Assembly (NCBI RefSeq): GCF_029168945.1
Contig: NC_083605.1
Location: 4,533,280 to 4,597,279, forward strand
Direction of reading: 5' to 3'
Source of the DNA: Cannabis sativa
Lineage: Eukaryota; Streptophyta; Magnoliopsida; Rosales; Cannabaceae
DNA length: 64,000 bases
The translations under genes and the position numbers were made by a program. This document shows, piece by piece, positions 45,601 to 58,229 of the stretch; position 1 is the stretch's first letter; the number at the start of each line of letters is the position of its first letter. The notes beneath the pieces were generated by a model that saw nothing but the letters and a program-made list of their open reading frames with translations, was not told the origin of the DNA and made no database searches.

Positions 45601-48600
45601 TACCAATTATGCCCCAGTAAGATTTTTCTTTTACTTTATTACTTATCTGTTGGAAATATTGTGAATATTTTAACAAAATATATAAGTGTCTTAGTGTGTG
45701 TGAGTTGGAAAGAGTCCCACATGGGATATGAACCCTCATTGACAAGGGTATAAAGAGTGCAACTTTGGCATTTGGGTTTGGGCCCCAAGGGGTACCCAGT
45801 TTTGTGCGAATGGGTGAGGACACACACACTTGACCCACCACACACGCGCGCGCGCGCCGTCCGTCCGATCCGAGCCGGGTTGGGTTGGTTGGTGTGGTGT
45901 GACACAATATTATTTTTTACAGAAAAATTATTTAATAAAATATTTATTTTTTTATTTATTAATTTAATTAAGAAACGTGTTTAATTAAACTGATTACTTA
46001 GTCGTATCAGTTAATGGGACACGTTCAAAGGACCAACTCACCCCACTTCAGAAAACGTTATTCTTCCCGTTATGTTTATTCAATCCATTCGCCTATATAA
46101 TGCGATTGAACTGATGGGAAGAAAACATCTCTTTTTCGTATCAGAAAAATACAGTTTTTCATAAAATTAAAATTCCATCTGCGATATCAAATTTTTTGGG
46201 TGTATTCGACGGTGCTCTACAGTGCAGTGGGGTTCCGATACAGTGCAACGATCGGGCCGTTTTATCCTGGGGACGACCGGCAATTTCCGACTGCTTGCAC
46301 ACTCCTGGGCAGTGCCGCGAACGTCTTAAAGAGAGCGACTTAGTCCGCGACTCAACCCAGAATTCTTCATTCGGTAATATCGTTCCTCTTTTATTTTGCT
46401 AGCAGTTTACTCAACAATTTTAAGACGTTCTTTCTGCTATGACTACTACCGATGAATGTTCTGGTTCTACTGCTGATATTAACAAGCCTTTTCGTTTTGA
46501 GGGTTTGCACTTTAAACGTTGGAGACAGAAGATGTTGTTTTTTCTGACCATGAAAAAAGTTGCGTATGTGCTTACTGTTTTGAAACCGATTGTTTCGAGA
46601 CTCCACCTCCGCCGAGAAGAAGGATGAAGTCGAGAAGTACGAATCGCGAGGTTAAGGAAAGGGACTCCTGGGTAGAGAATGATTTTCTGTGTAAAGAATT
46701 TTATTTGAATGGGTTTGTCTGATGATTTGTATGATTATTATAATTCTGACAAATCTGCCAAGGAGATATGGGAAGCATTACAGAAAAATATGACACCGAG
46801 GAGGCGGAACAAAGAAATACGCTGTCAGCCGCTACTTGAAGTTTCAAATGACCGATGATAAATCAGTCGAAGCTCAGTCTCACGAGCTTCAGAAAATAGC
46901 TCACGAAATTCTTTCTGAAGGTATGACTATTGATGAACAATTTCAAGTTGCTGTTATGATTGATAAATTACCCCCTTCGTGGAAAGATTTTAAAAATACT
47001 CTCAGGCATAAAACAAAAGAGTTTTCGTTGGAAAGTCTGATCACTCGTCTTCGAATTGAGGAGGAAGCTCGAAAACAAGACCAAAAGGAAGAGGTGCTTG
47101 TTGTTGGAAACAACAACAACACTAATAAAAGATCCACTGCTGTTCTGAAACCCAATGGGAAAAACTTTAAGAATCAGAATCGCAAAGCGAATCCAAACCG
47201 CAACAATCAACCTCGAACCAATAACAACAATCAGAATTGGAACCATCAAAGGAACCATAATAACAGGCAGCAACCACCCCCTAATAGAAATGACTCTGGT
47301 TTGTTCATGTGTTACAACTGTAACAAGCCAGGTCATATGGCACGAAAGTGTAAGAACAGGCCTAGTTCGCTCCGCAGCTAACTCGACGTAAGAGCTGCCT
47401 TTTACAGCTATGATTTCAGAGATCAACCTTATTGGTGGATCTGAAGGGTGGTGGGTAGATACTGGCGCTTCTCGCCATGTCTGCTATGATAGAAATATGT
47501 TTAAAACATATGTTGCTGCTACTGAGGATCAGAAAGTGTTGTTGGGTGACTCCCACACCACTATAGTTGCTGGTACTGGAAATGTGGAATTGAACTTCAC
47601 CTCTGGAAGAACTGTGATTCTAAAAGATGTGATGCACACTCCAGAGATGAGGAAGAATTTGGTCTCGGGCTACCTTCTCAACAAGGCGGGGTTCACTCAG
47701 ACTATAGGAGCTGATTTGTTTACTTTAACTAAGAATGGGATATTTGTGGGGAAGGGGTATGCAACTGAGGGAATGTTTAAATTGAATGTTCAAGTCAATA
47801 AAGTTAATGCTTCTGCTTATATGTTGTGTTCTTTTAATACTTGGCATGCTAGACTTTGTCACGTAAATAAACGCATAATCAAGAACATGAGTAGTTTAGG
47901 CCTAATTCCTAAATTATCTTTAAATGACTTTGAAAAATGCGAATTTTGTAGCCAAGCCAAGATTACTAAAACACCACATAAATCTGTGTTAGAAAAAGAA
48001 ACCGAGCCTCTAGATTTAATCCATTCTGATATTTGTGAACTTGATGGAACTTTGACTAGAAATGGTAAACGCTACTTTATCACTTTTATTGATGATTGTT
48101 CTGACTTTACCTATGTGTATTTAATGAAAAATAAAAGTGAAGCTCTTGATATGTTTAAGATTTTTGTGGCTGAAATTGAAAATCAACTTAGTAGAAAAAT
48201 CAAGAAGTTTCGTAGCGATAGAGGCACTGAATATGATTCTACTGCTTTTATTGAATTTTATAACTCACATGGAATCATACACGATAAGACTGCACCTTAT
48301 TCACCTGAAATGAATGGCAAAGCTGAAAGAAAAAATAGAACTCTTACTGAATCTGTTGTTGCTATTTTATTGAATTCGGTGTCGCTTCTCATTGGTGGGG
48401 AGAAATTTTATTAACTGTATGTTATGTGCTTAATAGAGTTCCTAAATCTAAAAGGAAAATTTCTCCATATGAAAGTTTGAAAAATAAACAACCCAATATC
48501 TCATATTTTAAAACTTGGGGTTGTTTGGCATATGTTAGAATTCCTGATCCTAAGAGAATTAAATTGGCTAGTAGAGCATATGAATGTGTTTTTATTGGAT

Positions 48601-51600
48601 ATGCTGTTAATAGTAAAGCATATAGATTTTATGATTTAAAAGCGCATACTATTTTGGAATCTAATGATGCTGATTTTTTCGAACATAGATTTCCATTTAA
48701 ATTGAGAAATAGTGGGGGTGCATCATCTAGTAACATGACTGCTTTTAGGGATAATGAGCATGAAAAGGGTATAGAAACTGAACCTAGAAGAAGTAAAAGA
48801 GCTAGAATTACCAAAGATTTTGGTTCTGATTTTTGTGCATATACTCTAGAGGAGGATCCTTCTAACCTCCAAGAAGCCTTGACTTCACTAGATGCTGATT
48901 TATGGAATGAAGCTATTAATGATGAAATGGACTCTCTTGAGTCAAATGGAACTTGGCATTTAGTTGTGTTACCACCGAGTTGTAAGACAATAGGTTGTAA
49001 GTGGATTCTGAAAAAGAAATTAAGACCCGATGGTACTGTTGAAAAGTACAAGGCACGACTTGTTGCCAAAGGGTTTAGACAAAGAGAAAATGTAGATTTC
49101 TTTGATACATTTTCACCTGTTACTAGAATTACATCTATTCGTGTGCTTTTTGCTCTTGCTGCTATTCATAATCTTGTTGTGCACCAAATGGATGTTAAAA
49201 CTGCTTTCTTGAATGGTGAATTAGAAGAAGAGATTTACATGGACCAACCTGAAGGTTTTGTTGTTCCTGGTCAAGAACATAAAGTGTGTAAATTAGATAA
49301 ATCTTTGTATGGTTTGAAACAGGCACCTAAGCAATGGCATGAAAAATTTGATAATCTTGTCATCTCACATGGCTTTAAAGTAAATGAAAGTGACAAATGC
49401 ATTTACTATAAATCTGAAAATAATGTGTGTACCATTATTTGTTTATATGTGGATGACTTGCTAATTTTTGGATCTAATATTCATGTCGTGAACAATGTGA
49501 AATCTTTGCTATGTGAAAATTTTGACATGAAAGATCTAGGTGAAGCGAATGTAATCCTTGGTATACGTATCACTAGATCGAAAAGGGAATTTCTTCGGAT
49601 CAATCTCACTACATTGAGAAGATCTTAAAGAAAGATAATTACTTTAATCAGAACCCGCATGTACACCATATGATCCCAAAGTGTAAAATTATTTAAGAAC
49701 ACCGGTGATGGTGTAAGGCAATCTGAATATGCGAGCATCATTGGCAGTCTTCGATATGCCACTGATTGTACTAGACCTGACATTGCCTATGTCGTGGGAT
49801 TATTATGCAAGTTTACTAGTAGACCTAGTCCAGAGCATTGGAATGCTATAGAGAGGGTCATGAGATACCTCAAAAGAATATTGACTCTTGGATTACATTA
49901 TCAAAAGTTTCCAGCTGTACTTGAGGGGTACAGTGATGCTGACTGGAACACTTTATCAGATGACTCCAAGGCAACCAGTGGCTATATTTTTAGCATAGCT
50001 GGTGGAGCTGTTTCATGGAAATCTAAGAAACAGACTATTCTGGCTCAATCTACAATGGAGTCTGAAATGATAGCGCTAGCTGCTGCTAGTGAAGAAGCAG
50101 GTTGGCTGAGAAGCCTGCTAGCTGAGATTCCTTTATGGGAAAAACCTATTCCAGCTGTGTTGATCCATTGCGATAGTACCGCGGCTATTGCAAAAGTACA
50201 GAACCGTTACTACAACGGTAAGAGACGACAAATACGTCGTAAGCACAGCACTGTTAGAGAGTTTCTCTCAACAGGAGCTGTTAGAGTGGATCATGTACGC
50301 ACTGATGATAACTTGGCTGATCCTTTGACGAAAGGCTTAGCTAGAGAGAAAGTCCTTAAAACATCGAAAGGAATGGGACTGTTGCCCTTAGATTGATGAA
50401 TCACTCATAATGGCAACCCGACCTATAGACTGGAGATCCCAAGAAATAGGTTCAATGGGTAATAACAAGTTATGAAGTGATAAAAGTGAGATCATGCTAT
50501 AATTATACGAAAAGAGAAGCATGAATTCCTGAAGCGATTTAAGGTTGAGTTAATAGAAACTCTTAATGAGATCTATACTCCAAGTGGAGTGGAGTACCGA
50601 GCTACGGGAGTACTCTTGATAGACTCACCTATGTGAATGTGGGAGTGGGGCCGCTTCCTATGAAATTTTGGGCAAAATTTCTAGAGCGTTCACTATACTG
50701 GGATAGACGTGCATGGCCATTAACGCACGGGCTTTTGATTACACCCTTGAAAAGGTTGTTGCGTGGTACAATGTTAGAGATAGAGTTCAAGACTACGGTC
50801 ACTCTAGTAAAATCTAAATCGTATTCACTACGCAGAGGTTCAAATCGAAAGATACCTTTGTTTATGCTCAATCTTATTGTTGAATGATACTAGTAGATGG
50901 AAATATTTTTTAAAAAATTCAAGTGGGGGATTGTTGGAAATATTGTGAATATTTTAACAAAATATATAAGTGTCTTAGTGTGTGTGAGTTGGAAAGAGTC
51001 CCACATGGGATATGAACCCTCATTGACAAGGGTATAAAGAGTGCAACTTTGGCATTTGGGTTTGGGCCCCAAGGGGTACCCAGTTTTGTGCGAATGGGTG
51101 AGGACACACACACTTGACCCACCACACACGCGCGCGCGCGCCGTCCGTCCGATCCGAGCCGGGCCGGGCCGGGCCGGGTTGGGTTGGTGTGGTGTGACAC
51201 AATATTATTTTTTACAGAAAAATTATTTAATAAAATATTTATTTTTTATTTATTAATTTAATTAAGAAACGTGTTTAATTAAACTGATTACTTAGTCGTA
51301 TCAGTTAATGGGACACGTTCAAAGGACCAACTCACCCCACTTCAGAAAACGTTATTCTTCCCGTTATGTTTATTCAATCCATTCGCCTATATAATGCGAT
51401 TGAACTGATGGGAAGAAAATATCTCTTTTTCGTATCAGAAAAATACAGTTTTTCATAAAATTAAAATTCCATCTGCGATATCAAATTTTTTGGGTGTATT
51501 CGACGGTGCTCTACAGTGCAGTGGGGTTCCGATACAGTGCAACGACTGGGCTGTTTTATCCTGGGGACGACCGGCAATTTCCGACTGCTTGCACACTCCT

Positions 51601-52794
51601 GGGCAGTGCCGCGAACGTCTTAAAGAGAGCGACTTAGTCCGCGACTCAACCCAGAATTCTTCATTCGGTAATATCGTTCCTCTTTTATTTTGCTAGCAGT
51701 TTACTCAACAATATCTTTGGTAATAAATGATTTTAGCATAGATTCTAAAATGGGGTTTTCGGGTACAATATTTTTAGGTATTAAAAGCTATAACAAGAGC
51801 CAAAAACAGAGGATTTTCTGATGTGTTATACTTGGACTCGGTTAACAAGAAGTATTTGGAAGAGGTTTCTTCTTGCAACATTTTTATTGTCAAGGTATAT
51901 ATATATATATATTTGTTTAATATCACTACTGTAAAGGATTGGATACAGATTATATACCAACAATAATAATAATAATAATGATAATAAATTTTGTAGGGTA
52001 ATGTTATTTCAACTCCTCCAACAGCTGGGACTATTCTTCCTGGTATCACAAGAAAAAGTATCATTGAAATTGCTCGTGACCATGGTTACAAGGTTATATT
52101 TATATATATTCATATATATTAATTTTTGTTCTCAATATTATTACGAATAACATCAGAGTACTTCTGGTAGAATACGATCGTAACCATTCATGAAATTACA
52201 ATATATATTACGGTAAGGTATTTGGTTATTTCGTTAATGGTTACAATCTAAATAAAAATGTATTTTTTCAAATTCATAAAAATTTTCTTAATATTTATAA
52301 TTATTACACGTATCACTTTAAAAAAAAATAATAGTAAAAGTATTTTATCTTACCACAATGGCCTTTTTTATAAATATAAATATCCAAACAAATAAGTTAA
52401 AATATTTACAGTTTACTTATAAAAATTAATTTTTCAGGTTGAGGAGCGTGGTGTTATGGTGGATGAGCTAAGTGAAGCTGATGAAGTGTTCTGTACAGGA
52501 ACTGCTGTTGGTGTTGCTCCTGTTGGTAGCATTACATATAAGAATCAAAGGTCATATATTTTACTTGTAATTTCTCGAAATTTAATAGTTAATTTATTAA
52601 TGATATAATAATAAATCTTAAATTTATTTTAGAGTTGTGACACTAATATTTAAAATTAAAATATTGTATATATATATAGGATGGAGTTTAGAGTTGGTGA
52701 TGAATCAACATGTTCAAGACTCTACTCAACCCTTGTGGGAATTCAAACAGGGGTTATTGAAGATAAGAAAGGGTGGATAGTTGAAGTAGTTTGA
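42629..52794 (+). CDS. BCAT: Branched-chain amino acid aminotransferase, probably mitochondrial
   Basis: Ten coding exons: 42629-42694, 42796-42851, 43028-43214, 45020-45196, 45295-45426, 45518-45616, 51778-51894, 51997-52092, 52438-52550 and 52680-52794, giving 385 residues. It is a fold-type IV PLP aminotransferase that interconverts Leu, Ile and Val with their 2-oxo acids. The N-terminus [18 protein letters not shown] is basic, Ser-rich and amphipathic, fitting a mitochondrial presequence. Family motifs: [37 protein letters not shown], the PLP lysine Lys232 in [42 protein letters not shown] and [12 protein letters not shown]. No lesion is seen in coding exons. Intron 6 carries a whole copia retroelement and intron 3 a foldback MITE. 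Targeting is inferred. Confidence 0.95.
43310..43686. mobile_element. Foldback MITE in BCAT intron 3 (family copy 1)
   Basis: The arms are long imperfect inverted repeats: left GTACTGATGCAACCCCTAAC... and right ...GAGATTGCATCAGTGTATCG, with further pairing through AGTTTAAATTTTTT and its complement. Words such as AAATTTAACACG and TATTTTATACGCGTGTGAAA link it to two copies near 59490 and 60120. The adjacent intron sequence TTTGAATAGTTGGTACTAG occurs on both sides (43266, 43744), indicating a flanking duplication. Confidence 0.65.
45648..46416 (+). repeat. 5' LTR of the copia element (769 bp)
   Basis: Starts TGTTGGAAATATTG and ends TTTACTCAACA. It has a CACACGCGCGCG tract and a CCGGGTTGGGTTGG repeat where the other LTR has extra GGGCC units. 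A TATA-like CTATATAATG lies near 46093. Confidence 0.95.
46439..47381 (+). pseudogene. Copia gag, frame-broken
   Basis: Starts at ATG 46439 ([24 protein letters not shown] is the usual plant copia Gag start). At least two frame changes occur between about 46600 and 46840. From 46836 the frame is open through a basic Asn-rich part to the zinc knuckle [14 protein letters not shown] near 47310, ending at 47381. Gag would form the particle and bind RNA; this copy is broken. Confidence 0.85.
47410..48414 (+). pseudogene. Copia pol part 1: protease and integrase
   Basis: 334 codons with the protease active site [10 protein letters not shown] (about residues 15-24), the integrase zinc motif with WHARLCHVN and CEFCSQAK, and the catalytic D (LIHSDICE), D (FRSDRGTEY) and E (NGKAERKNR). 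The frame is lost near 48385, where the expected continuation lies in another frame. Confidence 0.9.
48426..50396 (+). pseudogene. Copia pol part 2: reverse transcriptase and RNase H
   Basis: The frame from 48426 to 49628 contains the RT ([49 protein letters not shown] catalytic box). A frame change near 49600 and another before 49794 lead back to the same frame. The RNase H follows ([27 protein letters not shown]) and ends at 50396. All catalytic residues are visible, but translation through the region would need two corrections. Confidence 0.9.
50932..51710 (+). repeat. 3' LTR of the copia element (779 bp)
   Basis: About four substitutions, one homopolymer length difference and one GGGCC/GGTTG repeat-tract difference from the 5' LTR over roughly 770 bp, counted by eye. 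Confidence 0.95.
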
Positions 52795-53267
52795 GTATAA
52801 ATAAAATATTAGTTTATTAATTTTATAATAATTAATTAATTGTATTATTTTAAAGTGTGAGATAACTATATATATATATATCTACATATATGGGAAAATG
52901 ATACAGAAGTTTTGAATACTTTTGTGTTGTTTATGAAGTTATATATATACCTAATTACATTATTATACTTATAATCCTTGTAAATGACTAAAATGTAATA
53001 CATATGTATCTTGTAAATAAATAAATGAAAGTATTTTTTTGTGGTACTTATTAGCCTTTTGTGTCTTAGAGATGAGTCAAATTAATAAAACTAAAGAGAA
53101 TAAAACCATTTAATTATAAATATAATTTTCAATTAAAGTATATGATAAGAAAATAAGGTTTAGGAATCATAATTCATATATTAATAATGGTTTATGGTAA
53201 ACTTCTTAAATCATGAATTATATTTTATGGTATGAAGTTTAATTTTGAATATCAAAGATTAAAAGGG
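52795..53267. other. BCAT 3' UTR and flank
   Basis: A+T-rich; AATAAATAAATG near 53017 could serve as a polyadenylation signal. No further gene. Confidence 0.4.
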
Positions 53268-53276
53268 AAGATATAA

Positions 53277-55534
53277 GAGTAAATGCTATTTTTGACCTTA
53301 TGTTTTGTAAAAGTTATAATTGGATCTTCTGTTTTGTTAAATGACAAAATAGATCTTGTATTTTTTAAAATTGTATAAATATGACTCTGAACTAATTTTT
53401 TGTAAAAATAAAACTTAATAATAATTTGATCTATAGATGTTATGACAAAACTGGTTACATTTTTGTATCTATTCGTGTTAGAAATTGTCTTAAATTTAGT
53501 GATATTAAAAAATAAAATTGTTGAAAGTTAAGTTTAAAGTTCTATTTTTACCATTTTGAAAAATATAAGGTCTATTTTATTATTTAACAAAATAGAGAGT
53601 TCAATGTTGGGTTTTATGCCCTAAATAAAACTCATTTCAATATAATCAGATTTACTTATTAATATAGATCAGAAATAACATTTAATGTTGCATGGTTCAC
53701 ATGATTTATTTCATGATTATATGTACATAATGTATAAATTCATCTGAAACCCTTTTCACATACTTGATCCTGTTTATTGTGCCGTCAACACATTGGAAAG
53801 TAAACATGACTATGTGAATAAAGTTTCCTAGATTTATCAGACATTTTACTGATATGATAATCTACAACAGAGTTTACTTGCATTTGGAGAAGTGCTATGT
53901 TCTTTTCAGAGCATTGGTTAAAGTAAAGCTCAGGTTGGATGCATGGAGTATGCATCGGAAGGGACCGATATTGAACTTTGACTTAGATTTAATTAAACTT
54001 ACCGTAAAATCTATTCAAGTCAATATCGCCTAGTTGATCCTAGATCAAATGATCTTAATCCTGATATGATTAGGCTCAATCTTGAAAGGCTATTCGTGTT
54101 CTTTGATTTGTTAGTTAAGCCTACTTTTAGGTCAGGGTGATACGTACATTTTGGGAACACGGTAGTGCAATTGAGTGGGAGCGCTATCATAAACATGGAA
54201 TCTATAGCTTCTATCTGGCGAATAGTAAGCAAAGGATGATCTCCTTCGAGCTTGACCAAACGAACATAAATGGTGGAGTACTCATTTCACATAAGCTGAA
54301 ATATCATTTATACGGGGTCAAGTGTTTTAAGGATAAAATACATTGTAGGGTGTAACGGTAATTTAATCCCTTTACAGTGTAGATCATTCATATAGAGGAT
54401 CATTGATCACATTAGGATTATAACAATGGATAACTAATGATGTGTCTATATGGTGGAACATATAGAACATTCTATATACTGAGAGTACAATTCTAAGTTC
54501 TATGCGTGGATTCAACGAAGAATTAATAAGTTAGTGAATTTTAGTGCTAAATTCTTGATCTACTTATTGGAAGCTCGGTTATATAGACCCATGGTCCCCC
54601 CACTAGTTGAGATAATATTGCTTGTAAGACTCATGTAATTGGTTTTGATTAATCAATTATAATTCTCAAATTAGACTATGTCTATTTGTGAATTTTTCAC
54701 TAAGTAAGGGCGAAATTGTAAAGAAAGAGTTTTAAGGGCATATTTGTTAATTATGATACTTTGTATGGTTCAATTAATAAATATGATAAATGACAATATT
54801 ATTTAATAATTATTTATAGTTATTAAATAGTTAGAATTGGCATTTAAATGGTTGAATTAGAAAATTGGCGTTTTTGAGAAAATCAGATGCAGAAAAGTTA
54901 AAACTGCAAAATTGCAAAAAGTGAGGCCCAAATCCACTAGTATAGGGCCAGCCACTTTTATAGGAATTTACCTCTGATATTTTCATTATTTTAATGCCAA
55001 ATAATTCAAACCTAACCCTAGTGGAATGCTATAAATAGATAGTGAAGGCTTCAGGAAAAATACACTTTTCTTCTAACACTTCTGATTCAGAAAAAACTGA
55101 GCCTTCTCTCTCCCTATCTTTAGCAGCCACTTCCCTCTTCTTTTCTTCTTCAATATTTCGAAATCCTTAGTGTATGAGTAGTGCCCACACACAGCAAGTG
55201 ATACCTCAATCATAGTGAGGAAGATCGTGAAGAAAGACTTTCAGCAAGAAGGAGTTTCAGCATCAAAGATTCAGAGAAAGAGATCCAGGTTCAGATATTG
55301 ATAATGCTCTGCTACAGAAAGAAATCAAGGGCTAGATATCTGAACGGAAGGAGTCATTTAATTCCGCTGCAGGTTTTCTAAACTTTATATGTGTTTATTT
55401 CATCGTTTTAGAAAGTTCATATTTAGGGTGTTAATAAACATACTTGTGAGTAGATCTAAGATCCTGGTAAAATAAATTTCCAACATTCAATTGATAACTT
55501 TTGCAAAACACAAGGTCTAAAATAGTATTTACTC
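53277..55534. mobile_element. Mutator-type MITE interrupted by a solo LTR
   Basis: Left end GAGTAAATGCTATTTTTGAC; the right end is the reverse complement of GAGTAAATACTATTTTAGAC, with pairing over about 38 bp. The perfect 9-bp direct repeat AAGATATAA flanks it (53268-53276 and 55535-55543). Removing the solo LTR and one TTCAA leaves about 372 bp of original MITE. Confidence 0.88.
53605..55485 (+). repeat. Solo LTR (1881 bp), copia-like
   Basis: Starts TGTTGGGTTTTATGCCCTAA and ends AAATTTCCAACA, with an identical 5-bp TTCAA on both sides (53600-53604 and 55486-55490). A TATA-like CTATAAATAG lies near 55030. There is no internal domain, so it is the product of LTR-LTR recombination. The TGTTGGGTTTTATGCCC start is common in large plant copia LTRs; the orientation is inferred from the TATA box. 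Confidence 0.88.
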
Positions 55535-55870
55535 AAGATATAATGATTATGCAATTTTTTTTCACAGGAGATAGATTAATATTAACATCAATAAACACAT
55601 TTGAAAGATGAAAACACAATTCAATAATCAAATACAAAATTTGGGATTAAAAGGGAAAATATTTTTATGTAGAGCACCAAGTCTTATACACGATTAATAT
55701 TTTAGCATTAGTGTTTAATCGACAATCACAAATGCTTTGGAGAGATTTAACTTGGGTGAGCTTGCTTTAGATTTATCACTGATGTAAATGAGTATTTTGT
55801 GTCACCTTCAAAGTGACACAAAAAACACTTTTGTTGTAATGAGACAGAAAATCAGAAAAATGTGATCTAT

Positions 55871-56118
55871 GGGCTCGTTTGGAATGCCGTATTAGGTCGT
55901 ATTGTATTGTATTGTATTATATTGAATTAGATTATACATTATATTTTTATATAATACTATGTCAAACTTTAAGTTATACTAAAATATTATATATTTAAGT
56001 GTCCATAAAAGTTAATGCCACATATAGTTTTACATAAAAATCTTACATAAAATACAATTCAATATAATACAATACAATACAATACAATACGACCTAATAC
56101 GGCGTTCCAAACGAGCCC
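55871..56118. mobile_element. GGGCTCG MITE, copy 1
   Basis: Ends GGGCTCGTTTGGAATGCCGT and the reverse complement of GGGCTCGTTTGGAACGCCGT, continuing through GTATTAGGTCGTATTG with (TATTG)n/(CAATA)n runs inside both arms. 248 bp, non-coding. The target duplication is unclear. Confidence 0.8.
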
Positions 56119-56744
56119 TATATAATTTAATTTATAAAATATAGGTGTGATTATGTAACTCTCATTAAACTAGCATATAACTAACTTGTTTGTAACACCC
56201 TATTTATTTAGGGACATCGCATTGGAATTTAACAAATAGCTTATAATAATAAGTTTGGAATTTAGACTTTAAAATTATGGTTAAATCAAAACTTTCATAA
56301 AATAAAGAAAGTTATATAAAGCTTTTAACCTTTAAACATTTACAAGTATTGGGATCTCCATTTAAAACATTTGTACAATTAATTTTGTGTTCAAAAACTA
56401 GTGAGGCTATTGAGATTTGAACTCTAAACATCTTAGTTCATAAACTAATCAAATTACCACTAAACTACAACACATATTTAACATTAAAAGTATTATTATT
56501 TATTTTATTACTAACTATATTTTAATTTTTTTTTTTTGAAATGGGCCCTGAGCGGTGGGGGGCCTAAGGCGGTCGCCTCTTTCGTCTTAGCTCAAGGTCA
56601 GCCCTGTTCATCATTCCACTACATAAGTTTACAAAATAGTGCTAGTCTTGTTAAGCAAGACTATTTTTAATCAACATGTGTCTTATAAATTGAAATTAGT
56701 GATAAATTACTCTTTGCCACTCGATCAAGAGCATGATTGCCTCA

Positions 56745-56945
56745 ACTCTTTAATCTCCTTCAATTCACAAAAAAAATGATCTTTGTCGATCGAAGAATAC
56801 ATTCTCAAAATGAAACAGTATGTTCATTCCCTTTCTGCAATTGACAACCCTTAACTAATGATGATCTAGTTCTGTATATTCTTAACAGCCTTGAATCTGA
56901 ATATGAAGTTGTCGTAGTTAATCTCACTTGTAGGCCTTAAGTCCA
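56745..56945 (+). pseudogene. Copia gag fragment
   Basis: Read across two frames: QLFNLLQFTKKNDLSIEEYI, MKQYVHSLSAIDN, then NDDLVLYILNSLESEYEVVV. This is the conserved UBN2-type Gag stretch of plant copia elements (sLSdeDLilYILnGL.seYe). It has an internal stop and no ends. Confidence 0.55.
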
Positions 56946-57029
56946 TTCTGTAGGCCGAATGTAATAAGATACGCGAACAAAAATGCACATAAATGAGAAA
57001 TGTTAAAGGACACTTATAATGTTTAGTAC

Positions 57030-58229
57030 TAGGGCTACACACTGGTCAGATTTTCGGGTTTCCAGGTAGTCGAGTTCGGGTTTTCGGATGTCGGGTGTTT
57101 AAATTGTGTAACTGAACTCGATTTTTGGGTGGTCGGGTTTGGCGGGTTTTGGGTCAGGTACATCGGATTCTATGTGGACGGGTTCGGATTGTAATGGACC
57201 AAGTCGTAATGAAAGATTTTTAGGCCCAAATGAAATTTTATTTTTAAAAATACTTTTTTTTTTCTATTTTTAACAATTAACAGTAAGGGTCTTGTGTCTT
57301 CACTTGACTTTTCTCGTCTCAATCAGTCGATGATGAACAAAAATGGGTAAGGGTCCTGTGTCTTCATTGAGAAATAAATGTATGAATTTTCGAATAACAA
57401 ACAAATACTATTAATAGCATTAGAGTAATATATTGATATTACAGTACAGCTACAGAGAAAGAGAAGTAACGAAATCAAAATTGAAAAATATACACTATTT
57501 AAATCATATTTATAACGTATACATCATGGGCTTGTTTAGAACGTCGTATTAAGTCGTATGGTATTGTATTGTATTATATATTATATTTTTATATAATACT
57601 ATGTTAAACTTAATTTATACTAAAATATTATATATTTAGATTTCCATAAAAGTTAATACCACGTATAGTTTTTACATAAAAATATTGCATAAAATATAAT
57701 ACAATACGACCTAATACGGCGTTCCAAACGAGCCCTATATATAATTTAACTTTAAACTTAAAGAACTGAATAAGAGAGAAAGAAGATACCTAAGTACTTA
57801 GTAGCGGTGGACAACTTCCTTTGAGGAATTGAACTGAGCCGGTCCCAGGAATGAGAACTCGTTGGAGAAGATGAGATGATGACTGATCAATTTGATTCAG
57901 GTCTTTCTTCTTCTCTTCTATTTCATTTGGGGACGAATCGATTAGGATTTATATTTACTAAATACTAATACTTTTTACTTATTTAGGTTTATTTACTATT
58001 TATTAGGGATGAATTTTTTTTTTTTTTTTTAAAAATGTTTATTTATTCGGGTTTCGGGTGGAGACCCGAGTTCCACAATATGCATTTTAAACACCTGAAC
58101 CTGATACCTTTATATACCATTTTCAGGTGAGACCCGACTCGACCATACGGGTTTTCTTTTTTTTTTCGGCTTTTTTGGCAGCAGGTCGGGGCAAATTGGT
58201 GGGTTTCCGGGTCCAAATATTCAACCCTA
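57030..58229. mobile_element. hAT-type non-autonomous element, 8-bp target duplication
   Basis: Starts TAGGGCTACACACTGGTC and ends TATTCAACCCTA (reverse complement TAGGGTTGAATA). The perfect 8-bp direct repeat TTTAGTAC flanks it (57022-57029 and 58230-58237). 1200 bp; the subterminal parts are rich in GGGTTTTCGG and GACCCGA words; no transposase. A smaller MITE is nested at 57538-57735. Confidence 0.85.
57538..57735. mobile_element. GGGCTCG MITE, copy 2, nested in the hAT element
   Basis: Left end GGGCTTGTTTAGAACGTCGT, right end the reverse complement of GGGCTCGTTTGGAACGCCGT. It matches copy 1 at 55871 through most of its 198 bp, including ATAAAAATAT and the (TATTG)n parts, but is shorter. 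Confidence 0.78.

Larger units (their letters stand above)
45648..51710 (+). mobile_element. Full-length Ty1/copia retrotransposon in BCAT intron 6
   Basis: Two LTRs (45648-46416 and 50932-51710) with TG...CA ends enclose gag, protease, integrase, RT and RNase H in copia order, in the same orientation as BCAT. The flanking sequence is TTATC on the left and ATATC on the right (4 of 5 match), a probable decayed 5-bp target duplication. A purine tract (AAGTGGGGGA) precedes the right LTR. Without the insertion the host intron is about 93 bp. Several frameshifts split the polyprotein, so this copy is not autonomous. Confidence 0.95.
55544..57021. other. Intergenic DNA with a MITE and a copia fragment
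   Basis: No host gene. Contains the MITE at 55871-56118 and a gag-like fragment at about 56745-56945, described separately, and a short GC-rich repeat scrap at about 56540-56610. Confidence 0.45.

Noticed and set aside
45455..45907. Open frames on the - strand across the copia LTR
   Set aside because: The same frames recur in both LTRs and run through simple CG repeats; they are LTR DNA, not genes.
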